From positions 10,922,001 to 10,986,000 of the forward strand of contig NC_056420.1 in assembly GCF_905147365.1 (NCBI RefSeq): a DNA stretch of 64,000 nucleotides. The letters are read 5' to 3'. Of the stretch, positions 49,403-57,668 are shown in pieces; position 1 is the first letter of the stretch; each line of letters opens with the position of its first letter. Source of the DNA: Aricia agestis. Lineage: Eukaryota; Arthropoda; Insecta; Lepidoptera; Lycaenidae. Made by a program: the position numbers and the translations under genes. The notes under the pieces were generated by a model. The model was given only the letters and a program-made list of their open reading frames with translations, did no database searches and was not told the DNA's origin.

Positions 49403-49948
49403 TGTTACGGTACATGGTATACGGACACGTGGTGCGCAAGTACATACTCGAACCTTCTAAAAAGGTCCAATGTTTGTTTACGTGTTTACCCTTTATTTGT
49501 TAGCGTGTTTGAATTTAGACCTTATGACTGAGTCCATAAGGTCTAAATTAAATTCAACCTACTGCACTATCGCAAGGACGGCAGTTTTATTGTGGCACAT
49601 TCCCGAGCCTACTAGAAATTTCCCACGGTTGTTTACTCGTTTACGTGAAATCGGGAAATTTCTGGAATTCGTCTCGCCATATAAAAAGAGCCGCAGGCAC
49701 GCCCGGCAATTCAGTTCAATCTGAGCGATCTTCAAGGCGACATCAAGTGATCAATAGTGAGTGAACCAGTGAAACCTGCGACTTGGCTACGACCTAGGAC
49801 AGTGATAGTGCTTAGTGATTGGACCTAGTGATTAGTGTTTGGACTTAGTGCTAAGTGTTGTGACCTAGTGTTTAGTGCAGTGTTAATAAAGTCTTCAAGA
49901 GAGTCACCAGGTCTTTCTCTCCAAATCCTCGAACCCTAGCACGTAACA
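49403..49948 (+). repeat. 5' LTR
   Basis: TGTTACGG...CGTAACA, so the terminal TGTTAC/GTAACA is itself a short inverted repeat. U3 holds a perfect 15-bp hairpin (49512-49526 with 49535-49549) and an 11-bp inverted pair AGAAATTTCCC / GGGAAATTTCT (49614-49624, 49653-49663). A TATA box and initiator follow. The R/U5 part has tandem-like GTGATTGGACCTAGTG and GTGTTTGGACTTAGTG words (49815-49875) and AATAAA at 49885-49890. An 84-codon open frame inside the LTR is present in both copies and is probably fortuitous. Confidence 0.95.
49679..49715 (+). promoter_or_regulatory. LTR core promoter: TATA box plus arthropod initiator
   Basis: ATATAAAAA at 49679-49687 is followed about 30 bases later by TCAGT (49711-49715), the arthropod Inr consensus. 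Transcription is expected to start at the A near 49713, which fixes the U3/R boundary. The identical arrangement is in the 3' LTR. Confidence 0.75.
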
Positions 49949-49950
49949 AC

Positions 49951-49968
49951 TGGTGTCAGAAGTGGGAT
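49951..49968 (+). other. Primer-binding site (tRNA-Leu)
   Basis: TGGTGTCAGAAGTGGGAT starts two bases after the 5' LTR. Its complement is the 3' end of a eukaryotic tRNA-Leu (CCCACTTCTGACA plus CCA), as remembered from tRNA-Leu(CAA). Minus-strand DNA synthesis is expected to start here. The gag ATG begins only six bases later, so there is practically no leader. Confidence 0.8.
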
Positions 49969-49974
49969 TTGGAG

Positions 49975-51693
49975 ATGCCATTGACTCCGAGAGAGGACTT
50001 CAAGGGGAGTGTCAGGACAAGGGCGCAGCGAGCTGCTGCCATTGACTCCGAGAGAGGAGTTGCGGAGGCCACACCCACTGGGGACCAAGCTCCGCCCACT
50101 GAGGGACAGGCCCCACCCACTGGCCCCGCCCACATGGCTCCGCCCACTGAGGGACAGGCCCCACCCACTGGCCCCGCCCACATGGCTCCGCCCACTGGCC
50201 ACGCCCACCAGGCTCCGCGCACTTTGGCTGAAGCCACGCCCACTGGCTCCGCCCACCGGGACACGCCCACTGGCCACACCCCTCAGGCTCCGCCCACTTT
50301 GGGCATGGCCACGCCCATTGGCTCCGCCCACCAGGCCACGCCCACTCAGGCCACGCCCACTAGCTCCGCCCACCGAGCTCCGTCTGCTCAACCCCTGCCT
50401 ACTGGCTCCAGCCACCATGCATCGCCCGTAGCTTCTGCGGCCCCTCAAGTGGCTCCCCAATTACAAAGCCTAATTGAGTTAATTCAGGCTCTGCAAGAAT
50501 CACAAGACCGCAAGTTCGGCGCTTTACAAGAATCACAAGACCGCAAGTTCGGCGCTTTACAAGAGTCACAAGACCGCAAGCTCGGCGCTTTGCAAGAGTC
50601 ACAAGACCGCAAGCTCGGCGCTTTGCAAGAGTCACAAGACCGCAAGCTCGGCGCTTTACAAGATTCTCAAAGAGCTGAAATTCGCGCTTTGCAAGAGTTA
50701 CAAGAACGCAAGCTCGGCGCTTTGCAGGAGTCACAAGAGCAACAAAAGGACCTCCAAGAAAAAGCGCTTGGAGCTATAAAGGATGTCAGTGACACGGTGG
50801 TTAAGCTTCGAAAAGATGTCGACGTAATGGACGAACGAGTTACGGGGTTAGGAGTGGATATGGAAAATGTGAAAACTAGCCTCACAGAACTACAGAAGTG
50901 GAAAGTGCGCGTGGAAACCACAGGAATCGCGACGTCTAGTGGAACTTCCGTAGTGGTACAAGGACCAAGAGTTAAAGTGCCACCATACGACGGTACTACT
51001 TCTTGGAACGCTTATCGTCAGCAATTCCAGACGGTTGCTTCTGCCAACGGATGGAATGATGAACAATGCCTGACCGCTCTCACAGTTGCGCTCAGAGGGC
51101 AAGCTTTGTCGGTCCTAGAAGCGCATACAGGAAATGGGTTTAAAGACCTGATGGAGGCACTTGAATCCAGATACGGGGAGCGACACCTGGAGCACGTGTT
51201 CCGTGCCCAACTGCGTGACAGAGTCCAACGCCCAGGAGAAGGACTACAACAATGGGCGTTGGAAATAGAAAAACTGGTCAAGAAGGCACACCCAGGGGCC
51301 GATTCCAAGATGATCGACACGAACATTGTGCAAGCATTTGTCGACGGAATCAGGGACCTAGAGGTCAGAGCTGCAGTGAGGCTACGTCACCACACCTCGC
51401 TTAAGGAAGCATTGGCGCATGCTTTAGAGGTCGAGGCTGTTCGGCGTGACATACGGCAGACATATAAGATCCGCGAGGTCTCTGAGGAAGTCAAGGAGGT
51501 TAAGGCTCCTACGAAGAGAAGTTCTGGAGCCATGTGCTACAAGTGCGGCGAGAGAGGCCATCTTCAGCTTAACTGCCCGCAGAAAGAGACCCAAATGGCA
51601 AGGATGAAAATGCTTGAGGAACGTCTGGAACAAATGGAGGAGCTGCAAAAGCAAGGGGCCTCGTTCCCTGCCCGGGATCAGGGAAACGAATAA
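49975..51693 (+). CDS. gag: Gag polyprotein
   Basis: 572 residues from the first ATG (49975). It forms the virus-like particle and packages the RNA. Three regions are visible. Residues about 25-155 are a low-complexity Pro/Thr/Ala/His-rich tract encoded by GC-rich repeats, including a 48-bp unit present twice. Residues 172-256 are seven to eight copies of an 11-residue unit (ALQESQDRKFG/KLG), a likely hendecad coiled coil. A capsid-like region starts near residue 333 (VPPYDGTTSWNAYRQQF) and runs to about 500. A CCHC zinc knuckle (C521-X2-C524-X4-H529-X4-C534) then binds nucleic acid. The tail is helical and ends at TAA 51691. An upstream in-frame TTG is not needed. The last bases carry the frameshift heptamer. 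Confidence 0.93.
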   Translation: MPLTPREDFKGSVRTRAQRAAAIDSERGVAEATPTGDQAPPTEGQAPPTGPAHMAPPTEGQAPPTGPAHMAPPTGHAHQAPRTLAEATPTGSAHRDTPTGHTPQAPPTLGMATPIGSAHQATPTQATPTSSAHRAPSAQPLPTGSSHHASPVASAAPQVAPQLQSLIELIQALQESQDRKFGALQESQDRKFGALQESQDRKLGALQESQDRKLGALQESQDRKLGALQDSQRAEIRALQELQERKLGALQESQEQQKDLQEKALGAIKDVSDTVVKLRKDVDVMDERVTGLGVDMENVKTSLTELQKWKVRVETTGIATSSGTSVVVQGPRVKVPPYDGTTSWNAYRQQFQTVASANGWNDEQCLTALTVALRGQALSVLEAHTGNGFKDLMEALESRYGERHLEHVFRAQLRDRVQRPGEGLQQWALEIEKLVKKAHPGADSKMIDTNIVQAFVDGIRDLEVRAAVRLRHHTSLKEALAHALEVEAVRRDIRQTYKIREVSEEVKEVKAPTKRSSGAMCYKCGERGHLQLNCPQKETQMARMKMLEERLEQMEELQKQGASFPARDQGNE

Positions 51694-51739
51694 AAGCCAG
51701 GACTAAGGGGCGAGTGCTGGCTGACACGGAGGAAGCCCC
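51681..51739 (+). promoter_or_regulatory. Programmed -1 frameshift signal
   Basis: GGGAAAC (51681-51687) is read G GGA AAC in the gag frame, which is the X-XXY-YYZ slippery form. It ends three bases before the gag stop. Pol is in the -1 frame and is open from 51618, so the overlap includes the heptamer. Seven bases downstream is a stem AGCCAG (51695-51700) / CTGGCT (51717-51722). Its loop GGGGC (51707-51711) can pair with GCCCC (51735-51739), giving an H-type pseudoknot. Heptamer, spacer and structure fit known -1 sites. Use in vivo is inferred. Confidence 0.78.
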
Positions 51740-54700
51740 GATAACTGTTATCTCCCAAGCATGCAGCGGGAACAGTCTTGTGATTCAGGGGACTATTAAC
51801 AGGACGGATTGCAAAATGACTCTAGATACAGGAGCCTCTAGAACGATAGTGAACCCAAATCTGGTAAAAGCCGCAAGAAGACACAAGAGGAGAATTAACT
51901 GTCGGCTCCTTACTGCCTCCGGTCAGCCAATACCCGTCCTGGGAGAAATGTCAGTTACGATTAACGTAGGGGGATCCTCATACCCTCATGACGTTATCGT
52001 GGCTGAGATTATGGACGACTGCATCTTGGGTTTGGATTTCATGAAGAAGCACAACTGCAGAATTAATGTCGCCGACGGAGTGTTCAAGTGTGGCGAAGAA
52101 GAAATTTTCATCCTTGGAGGCGCCTGCGGGAAAGTTGAATGTGTAAAGAAAGTCATAATACCTGGACGTGCGGAAGCTCGGGTGCTGGTGAAACTACCGC
52201 CAGCTGGAAAGAAGAAGTCAAACAGATGCGTGTTAATCGAAGACACACCTACCAAGACATCAGCGCATAAATTGATGACGGCAAGAACCCTTGTTAGTGG
52301 AAGCAGTAACGCTGTGGTCAGAGTTTTGAATCTTGGTGATCGCGAGTTCTGCTTGAACAAAGGTGATGTCATTGGAAAGTGCGAGGAAGTTGTCTGGATG
52401 AGAAAGTGTAATTCGATCACAGGCTCAGACTCAGCAAACACCAGCAACTATGGAATAGTGACTGAGCTACTCGATGACTGCAAGAGTAATCTGACTTATT
52501 CGCAGAGCATGAAAGCTAAGAAGTTTTTACAACGCCACGCGAATATCTTCTCCTGTCAGGAAGGCGACCTTGGAAGAACGTCGATGGTTCAGCACAGGAT
52601 AGATACCGGAAGCGAGAACCCAATTCGTCAACGAGCAAGACGGATACCCATTGCAAAGGAAAAAGAAGTTGAAGGCCTTTTGGAGGACATGAGAAGGAAT
52701 AAGATAATTGAACCATCTGCAAGTCCGTGGTGCTCACCGGTTGTATTAGTGAAGAAGAAAGATGGCAGCACAAGATTTTGTGTGGACTACAGACGTCTCA
52801 ATGATGTCACTAAGAAGGACAGCTATCCATTACCTCGAATCGACGACACTCTGGATACCTTGAGTGGCATGAAATGGTTCTCGACCCTGGACCTGAAATC
52901 TGGATACTGGCAGGTGGAAATTCATCCAAAAGACAAGGAGAAGACAGCGTTCTCCACCGGTAAAGGTCTATGGCAGTTTAACGTCATGCCCTTTGGATTG
53001 TGCAACGCACCTGCCACATTTGAGCGACTCATGGAGTGTGTACTGGCAGGCTTAGTTGGAGAGGCTTGCTTAGTCTATTTGGACGACGTCATCATTGTTG
53101 GCCGCGACTTCGAGGACCATTTGCGAAACTTAGAACGAGTTTTCGCCAAAATAGAGGGGGCCAAGTTAAAGTTGAATCCAAAGAAGTGTCGTTTATTCAG
53201 GAGTAAGGTGAACTATCTCGGCCATGTTATCTCCAGTGATGGAATTCAGACGGACCCGGAGAAACTAGAAGCAGTCCAAAATTGGCCAACCCCTAAGAAC
53301 AAAACCGAAGTGCGGGCATTTCTCGGCCTATGCTCCTACTACAGGCGTTTTGTTAAGGGATTCTCTGAGATAGCCAAGCCATTACATCGGCTGACAGAAG
53401 ATAAACGACAGTTTATTTGGGACGAGACTTCCGAAGATTCTTTTCAGAAACTAAAGAAACATCTGTGTGAAACTCCAATCCTGGGGTATCCACAACCTGA
53501 AGGTCAGTTTATAGTCGACACGGACGCAAGCAACACGGCCATTGGAGGGGTGTTATCTCAAAAACAGGGTGAAAGAGAAGTTGTAATTGCATATTTCAGC
53601 AAATCTTTATCTAAGCCAGAGAGAAACTACTGTGTGACAAGAAGAGAACTCTTGGCTGTCGTAAAGACGCTACAACATTTCAGCAAGTATCTCATCGGCA
53701 GACAGTTTCTACTGCGAACTGATCACGCAGCCTTGAAGTGGCTACTACAATTCAAGAACCCAGAAGGCCAAGTAGCTCGATGGATTGAACAACTCCAGGA
53801 GTATGACTTCAAGACGGAACACCGCAGCGGAAAGGCACATGGGAATGCCGACGCACTTTCGCGAAGGCCGTGTTCGGAAGACTGCAAACATTGTGTTAAG
53901 CAGGAATCTAATGAAGTAACATTAAAGTTAACGAAAACAAGTCCTTTGGGCCCATGGGAGAATGATGCTATGAGGGAGGCTCAAGAAACAGATGACGACC
54001 TTCGGCATATCATCACATGGAAGAAACGGGGTGATGAAAAACCAATCTGGAGTGAGGTTGCACCCACTGGCGCTGTCACTAAGGCGTATTGGGCGCAATG
54101 GGACAGTCTGATACTTCAAAACGGAATACTCTACCGGAAATGGGAGAAGACCAACGGCAGAGAGTTCCATCTTCAGATAGTTGTCCCAAGTACGAGAGTA
54201 CCGGATGTTCTCCGTGAAATGCATGATGGCGTATCAGGAGGTCATCTAGGAGTAAAGAGGACGTTAACAAAAGTGCGAGAACGATTCTACTGGTTGCATT
54301 GTCGAGACGATGTACAGGGTTGGTGCCGCAAATGTACTACTTGCGCTGCAGTGAAGGGACCACAGACAAGAAGCCGTGGGAGCCTGCGCTTGTATAACGT
54401 TGGCGCACCGTGGGAACGAATCGCAGTTGACGTAGCTGGGCCATTTCCTGTAACGGAATCAGGAAACAAGTATTTTATGGTTGTCATGGATTACTTCACC
54501 AAATGGCCAGAAGTGTTCGCCATACCAAACCAGGAAGCTACAACAGTTGCTTCTAAGCTAGTCGAAGAAGTAATATCTCGCTTTGGTGTGCCTCTAGAAA
54601 TCCATTCCGATCAGGGCAGGAATTTCGAATCGCAGGTCTTCCAGGAAGTGTGCAGAATTTTGGGAATGCATAAAACGAGGACCACCGCGTACCATCCACA

Positions 54701-55280
54701 GTCTGATGGAATGGTTGAGAGATTTAACCAGACCCTTGAGAGGCATTTGGCGAAATTGGTAGATGACAAACAAAAGGACTGGGACAAGTATATACCACTC
54801 TTCCTTCTGTCGTACCGTACCGCCGAGCATGAGAGCATAAAAGCTACCCCGGCGTATGTCAATTACGGTAGAGAACTACGAGTACCAGTAGACCTTTTGA
54901 CAGGAGGATCACCGGAAGAACCAAAGACCGTACCAGATTATGTCTGCGATTTAAGGGAAAAGATGCGCTATATACACGCCATGGTTCGGGAAAATGGGTT
55001 ACAGTCAAGTGAGAACATGAAGACCAGATACGACCGGAAATCGAATACAAGCGGCTTCGAAGAAGGGTCACTGGTGTGGCTGCATAACCCAACTCGCCGA
55101 AAAGGCAAATCTCCAAAGTTGCAGACCAAGTGGGATGGCCCATACAAAGTGGTTACCCGATTGAATGATGTGACTTACAGGATTCAAAAGCAACCAAGAG
55201 GGACATTCAAAGTGGTACACATAGACCGTCTGGCGCGATACCATGGCAGTAACAATGATGCTCGGGACGAGCATCTCTAA
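51687..55280 (+). CDS. pol: Pol polyprotein (protease, RT, RNase H, integrase)
   Basis: Probably made as a Gag-Pol fusion by -1 frameshift. There is no ATG near the start, and the open frame begins at 51618. Counting residue 1 at 51714, the order is as follows. Aspartic protease with DTGA at 38-41. Reverse transcriptase from about 291, catalytic YLDD at 455-458. RNase H with VDTDAS around D602. Integrase with an HHCC zinc finger (H837, H844, C874, C877), DDE triad D906, D966, E1002 (D-X59-D-X35-E), and a C-terminal GPY-type module (KWDGPYKVV). It copies the RNA into DNA and inserts it into a chromosome. All catalytic residues are present and there are no internal stops or frameshifts. The stop TAA (55278-55280) overlaps the polypurine tract. 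Confidence 0.96.
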   Translation, partial: RIKARTKGRVLADTEEAPITVISQACSGNSLVIQGTINRTDCKMTLDTGASRTIVNPNLVKAARRHKRRINCRLLTASGQPIPVLGEMSVTINVGGSSYPHDVIVAEIMDDCILGLDFMKKHNCRINVADGVFKCGEEEIFILGGACGKVECVKKVIIPGRAEARVLVKLPPAGKKKSNRCVLIEDTPTKTSAHKLMTARTLVSGSSNAVVRVLNLGDREFCLNKGDVIGKCEEVVWMRKCNSITGSDSANTSNYGIVTELLDDCKSNLTYSQSMKAKKFLQRHANIFSCQEGDLGRTSMVQHRIDTGSENPIRQRARRIPIAKEKEVEGLLEDMRRNKIIEPSASPWCSPVVLVKKKDGSTRFCVDYRRLNDVTKKDSYPLPRIDDTLDTLSGMKWFSTLDLKSGYWQVEIHPKDKEKTAFSTGKGLWQFNVMPFGLCNAPATFERLMECVLAGLVGEACLVYLDDVIIVGRDFEDHLRNLERVFAKIEGAKLKLNPKKCRLFRSKVNYLGHVISSDGIQTDPEKLEAVQNWPTPKNKTEVRAFLGLCSYYRRFVKGFSEIAKPLHRLTEDKRQFIWDETSEDSFQKLKKHLCETPILGYPQPEGQFIVDTDASNTAIGGVLSQKQGEREVVIAYFSKSLSKPERNYCVTRRELLAVVKTLQHFSKYLIGRQFLLRTDHAALKWLLQFKNPEGQVARWIEQLQEYDFKTEHRSGKAHGNADALSRRPCSEDCKHCVKQESNEVTLKLTKTSPLGPWENDAMREAQETDDDLRHIITWKKRGDEKPIWSEVAPTGAVTKAYWAQWDSLILQNGILYRKWEKTNGREFHLQIVVPSTRVPDVLREMHDGVSGGHLGVKRTLTKVRERFYWLHCRDDVQGWCRKCTTCAAVKGPQTRSRGSLRLYNVGAPWERIAVDVAGPFPVTESGNKYFMVVMDYFTKWPEVFAIPNQEATTVASKLVEEVISRFGVPLEIHSDQGRNFESQVFQEVCRILGMHKTRTTAYHPQSDGMVERFNQTLERHLAKLVDDKQKDWDKYIPLFLLSYRTAEHESIKATPAYVNYGRELRVPVDLLTGGSPEEPKTVPDYVCDLREKMRYIHAMVRENGLQSSENMKTRYDRKSNTSGFEEGSLVWLHNPTRRKGKSPKLQTKWDGPYKVVTRLNDVTYRIQKQPRGTFKVVHIDRLARYHGSNNDARDEHL

Positions 55281-55291
55281 GAGGGGAGTAG
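55279..55291 (+). other. Polypurine tract
   Basis: AAGAGGGGAG followed by TAG lies immediately before the 3' LTR. It would prime plus-strand DNA synthesis. It shares its first bases with the pol stop codon. Confidence 0.75.
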
Positions 55292-55837
55292 TGTTACGGT
55301 ACATGGTATACGGACACGTGGTGCGCAAGTACATACTCGAACCTTCTAAAAAGGTCCAATGTTTGTTTACGTGTTTACCCTTTATTTGTTAGCGTGTTTG
55401 AATTTAGACCTTATGACTGAGTCCATAAGGTCTAAATTAAATTCAACCTACTGCACTATCGCAAGGACGGCAGTTTTATTGTGGCACATTCCCGAGCCTA
55501 CTAGAAATTTCCCACGGTTGTTTACTCGTTTACGTGAAATCGGGAAATTTCTGGAATTCGTCTCGCCATATAAAAAGAGCCGCAGGCACGCCCGGCAATT
55601 CAGTTCAATCTGAGCGATCTTCAAGGCGACATCAAGTGATCAATAGTGAGTGAACCAGTGAAACCTGCGACTTGGCTACGACCTAGGACAGTGATAGTGC
55701 TTAGTGATTGGACCTAGTGATTAGTGTTTGGACTTAGTGCTAAGTGTTGTGACCTAGTGTTTAGTGCAGTGTTAATAAAGTCTTCAAGAGAGTCACCAGG
55801 TCTTTCTCTCCAAATCCTCGAACCCTAGCACGTAACA
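55292..55837 (+). repeat. 3' LTR
   Basis: 546 bp, identical to the 5' LTR in a full by-eye comparison, with the same TATA box, TCAGT and hairpins. It ends ...GTAACA and is followed by the ATAT duplication. Confidence 0.95.
55774..55779 (+). terminator. Polyadenylation signal of the LTR
   Basis: AATAAA within R of the 3' LTR. It should direct 3' end formation of the genomic RNA shortly downstream, near TCTTCAAGAGAGTCACC. Confidence 0.6.
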
Positions 55838-56041
55838 ATATTTTATTACTATTTTTACAACACACAAAAACACAACAAATAGTACAAATTAAATCTGTGT
55901 ATAAATTAAGTGTCTATGAGAAATCTAGATAAAGCAATACGCGTGGTTTTTGCTAAGTGAATCATTTTAAATTTTGTTACCAGTTATCTCTTAATATAAA
56001 TTTGAGTATTATAGGCAAAAGAAGGCGAATATAAAAGCTAT

Positions 56042-56180
56042 TGTTACGTGCCGTAAGAGAAAGGCCTGACTCTTTTGAAGACTTTAATTAGTAGCATTAG
56101 ATGCAACACAAAGCACTAGGTCCAAACACTAAGCACTCTCAATGTCCTAGGTCTTATCCAAGTCGTAGGACTCCTGGTTT
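56042..56180 (-). repeat. Decayed LTR remnant, inverted relative of the intact LTR
   Basis: The plus strand reads TGTTACGTGC, then GACTCTTTTGAAGACTTTAA, CACTAGGTCCAAACACTA, TGTCCTAGGTC and CCAAGTCGTAGG. This is the order of the reverse complement of the intact LTR's U5/R end, with several internal gaps and substitutions. The U3 half is not seen. It marks an older insertion of the same or a sister family in opposite orientation. Confidence 0.75.
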
Positions 56181-57237
56181 GAGGTCCCTTTACGGCAGCG
56201 CAAACTGTGGTACATTTGCGGCACCAATCCTGCACATCATCTCTCCAATGCAACCAAAATAATCATTCTCGCACTTTTCGTAACGTCCACTTGACTATAT
56301 TATGTATTTGCTAACGAAAATTTTCTTTTCTTCGTTATTCCGTTGAAGATTTAAAAATTGATTTAGTTGCCCTTAAATAATCATGATATAACACCAAAGG
56401 TTTTTTGTGATTGGTTACCCAGGCTTATGGCATTCAGTGATAGAACGTCTAGTGGGTTGTTTGCCTATCAAGAAGAGGTAATGAACTTGTAAATTATACC
56501 ATTTGTATAATATTACTCCACTACAGATTTGAAATTACTTTACATTATATATTTTTTATCATTTGAGTAGTTTTTGGGTGTTTTTTTTCAAGCACAACCT
56601 CTGCTGCGAGCGCACCTGTGCAGTTGACAGTGAACAGGCGCCACCGCGGATACAAACGTCAAACTCTATTTCTGTTGCGACTGCGGTGAGGTGATGCCAC
56701 AACAGGGCTGCCGCCACAGAGTTATTTAACTACAAGAACTTACTATGAATCTAAGACAAGTTTACTTACCAAAATTTAGATGGTACGACCTTAACGTATA
56801 GTACACAATTAAATTCTCTATAAAAACAAAAATAAAACTTAATAAATTTGGCAGTAGTGACAACCCTAAATTTTGATGTTCAGCGAAATAACAAAATAAT
56901 TTTAACCACAAATAGTTTGAGGAAATTTCTATCGAGTGGTAGCCCTACCTCCACCTCTTAGCAAGTGCTCGTGTTATTGTATGGATTTAAAATGTAGGTT
57001 ATTGTAAAGTATTAGTAGTCTGGTATGTATCTAGCTACGTACTTCGTACAGTCGCCAAATTTAGCGCTTTTCGACTTTATCATCATAGTGATAAGGTTCA
57101 TAAGTCGCACTAGTTTAAGAATTATTTGGATACGATTGATTCATCTTGTCAGTATAAACATGTACAAGATTACTCCATCCTTGTATTCATCATCAGCATC
57201 AGTACGAACTGTGAAAATGTTCATTGCTTTTTGAGCT
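56181..57237. other. Non-coding stretch
   Basis: No gene. GC-richer words (CTCTGCTGCGAGCGCACCTG, TGCGGTGAGGTGATGCC, GGGCTGCCGCC) near 56600-56720 form a complex island without a recognised role. Confidence 0.4.
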
Positions 57238-57242
57238 CAAAG

Positions 57243-57668
57243 TGTCTAAACACACCATGCCGAAGTTCCGCGGCGGAAATTCTTTTTTTTTTATGAAATA
57301 AGGGGGCAAACGAGCAAACGGATCACCTGATGGAAAGTAACTTCCGTCGCCCATGGACATTCGCAGCATCAGAAGAGCTGCAGGTGCGTTGCCGACCTTT
57401 TAAGAGGGAGGGTAATAGGGGAGGGTAGAGATGGGAAATGGGAAGGGAAGGGAATAGAGGAGAGTAGGGAAGGGAATAGTATTGGTAAACTCACTCACTC
57501 GGCGAAACACAGCGCAAGCGCTGTTTCACGCCGGTTTTCTGTGAGAACGTGGTATTTCTCCGGTCGTGCCGGCCCATTCGTGCTGAAGCATGGCTCTCCC
57601 ACGTATAAACGGCATTCGGAATCAAGCCGAACTTCCGCCGCGGAACTTCGGCATGGTGTGTTTAGACA
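57243..57668. mobile_element. MITE with 36-bp perfect TIR, host of a SINE
   Basis: TGTCTAAACACACCATGCCG+AAGTTCCGCGGCGGAA at the left (57243-57278) and its exact complement at the right (57633-57668). CAAAG directly repeats on both sides (57238-57242, 57669-57673), a 5-bp duplication. Without the SINE the element would be about 100 bp, almost all TIR. Confidence 0.85.
57282..57604 (-). mobile_element. SINE, full length
   Basis: T run then ATGAAATAAGGGGGCAAACG at the left, GGCTCTCCCACGT at the right. All family blocks are present except that the purine block is rearranged (GAGGGTAATAGGGGAGGG order) and a segment with GGGCCTCC is missing. It inserted inside the MITE at 57243-57668. Confidence 0.82.

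Larger units (their letters stand above)
49403..55837 (+). mobile_element. Complete Ty3/gypsy-type LTR retrotransposon
   Basis: 6,435 bp, bounded by two 546-bp LTRs that match base for base as read by eye. Ends are TG...CA, flanked on both sides by ATAT (49399-49402 and 55838-55841), a 4-bp target duplication. Order: LTR, tRNA-Leu primer site, gag, -1 frameshift, pol (protease, RT, RNase H, integrase), polypurine tract, LTR. The integrase after RNase H defines the Ty3/gypsy (Metaviridae) order. No third frame for an envelope protein exists, since pol's stop touches the polypurine tract. Identical LTRs and undamaged frames mean a very recent insertion. The sub-lineage is not assigned. Confidence 0.97.

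Noticed and set aside
49470..49724. 84-codon open frame in the 5' LTR, repeated at 55359-55613
   Set aside because: Identical only because the LTRs are identical; it crosses U3, the TATA box and the start site and has no known domain.
49936..51654. Long minus-strand frames opposite gag, up to 174 codons
   Set aside because: Antisense shadows of the repetitive GC-rich gag sequence.
55281..55291. Third frame (envelope-like) between pol and the 3' LTR
   Set aside because: Only eleven bases separate the pol stop from the LTR.
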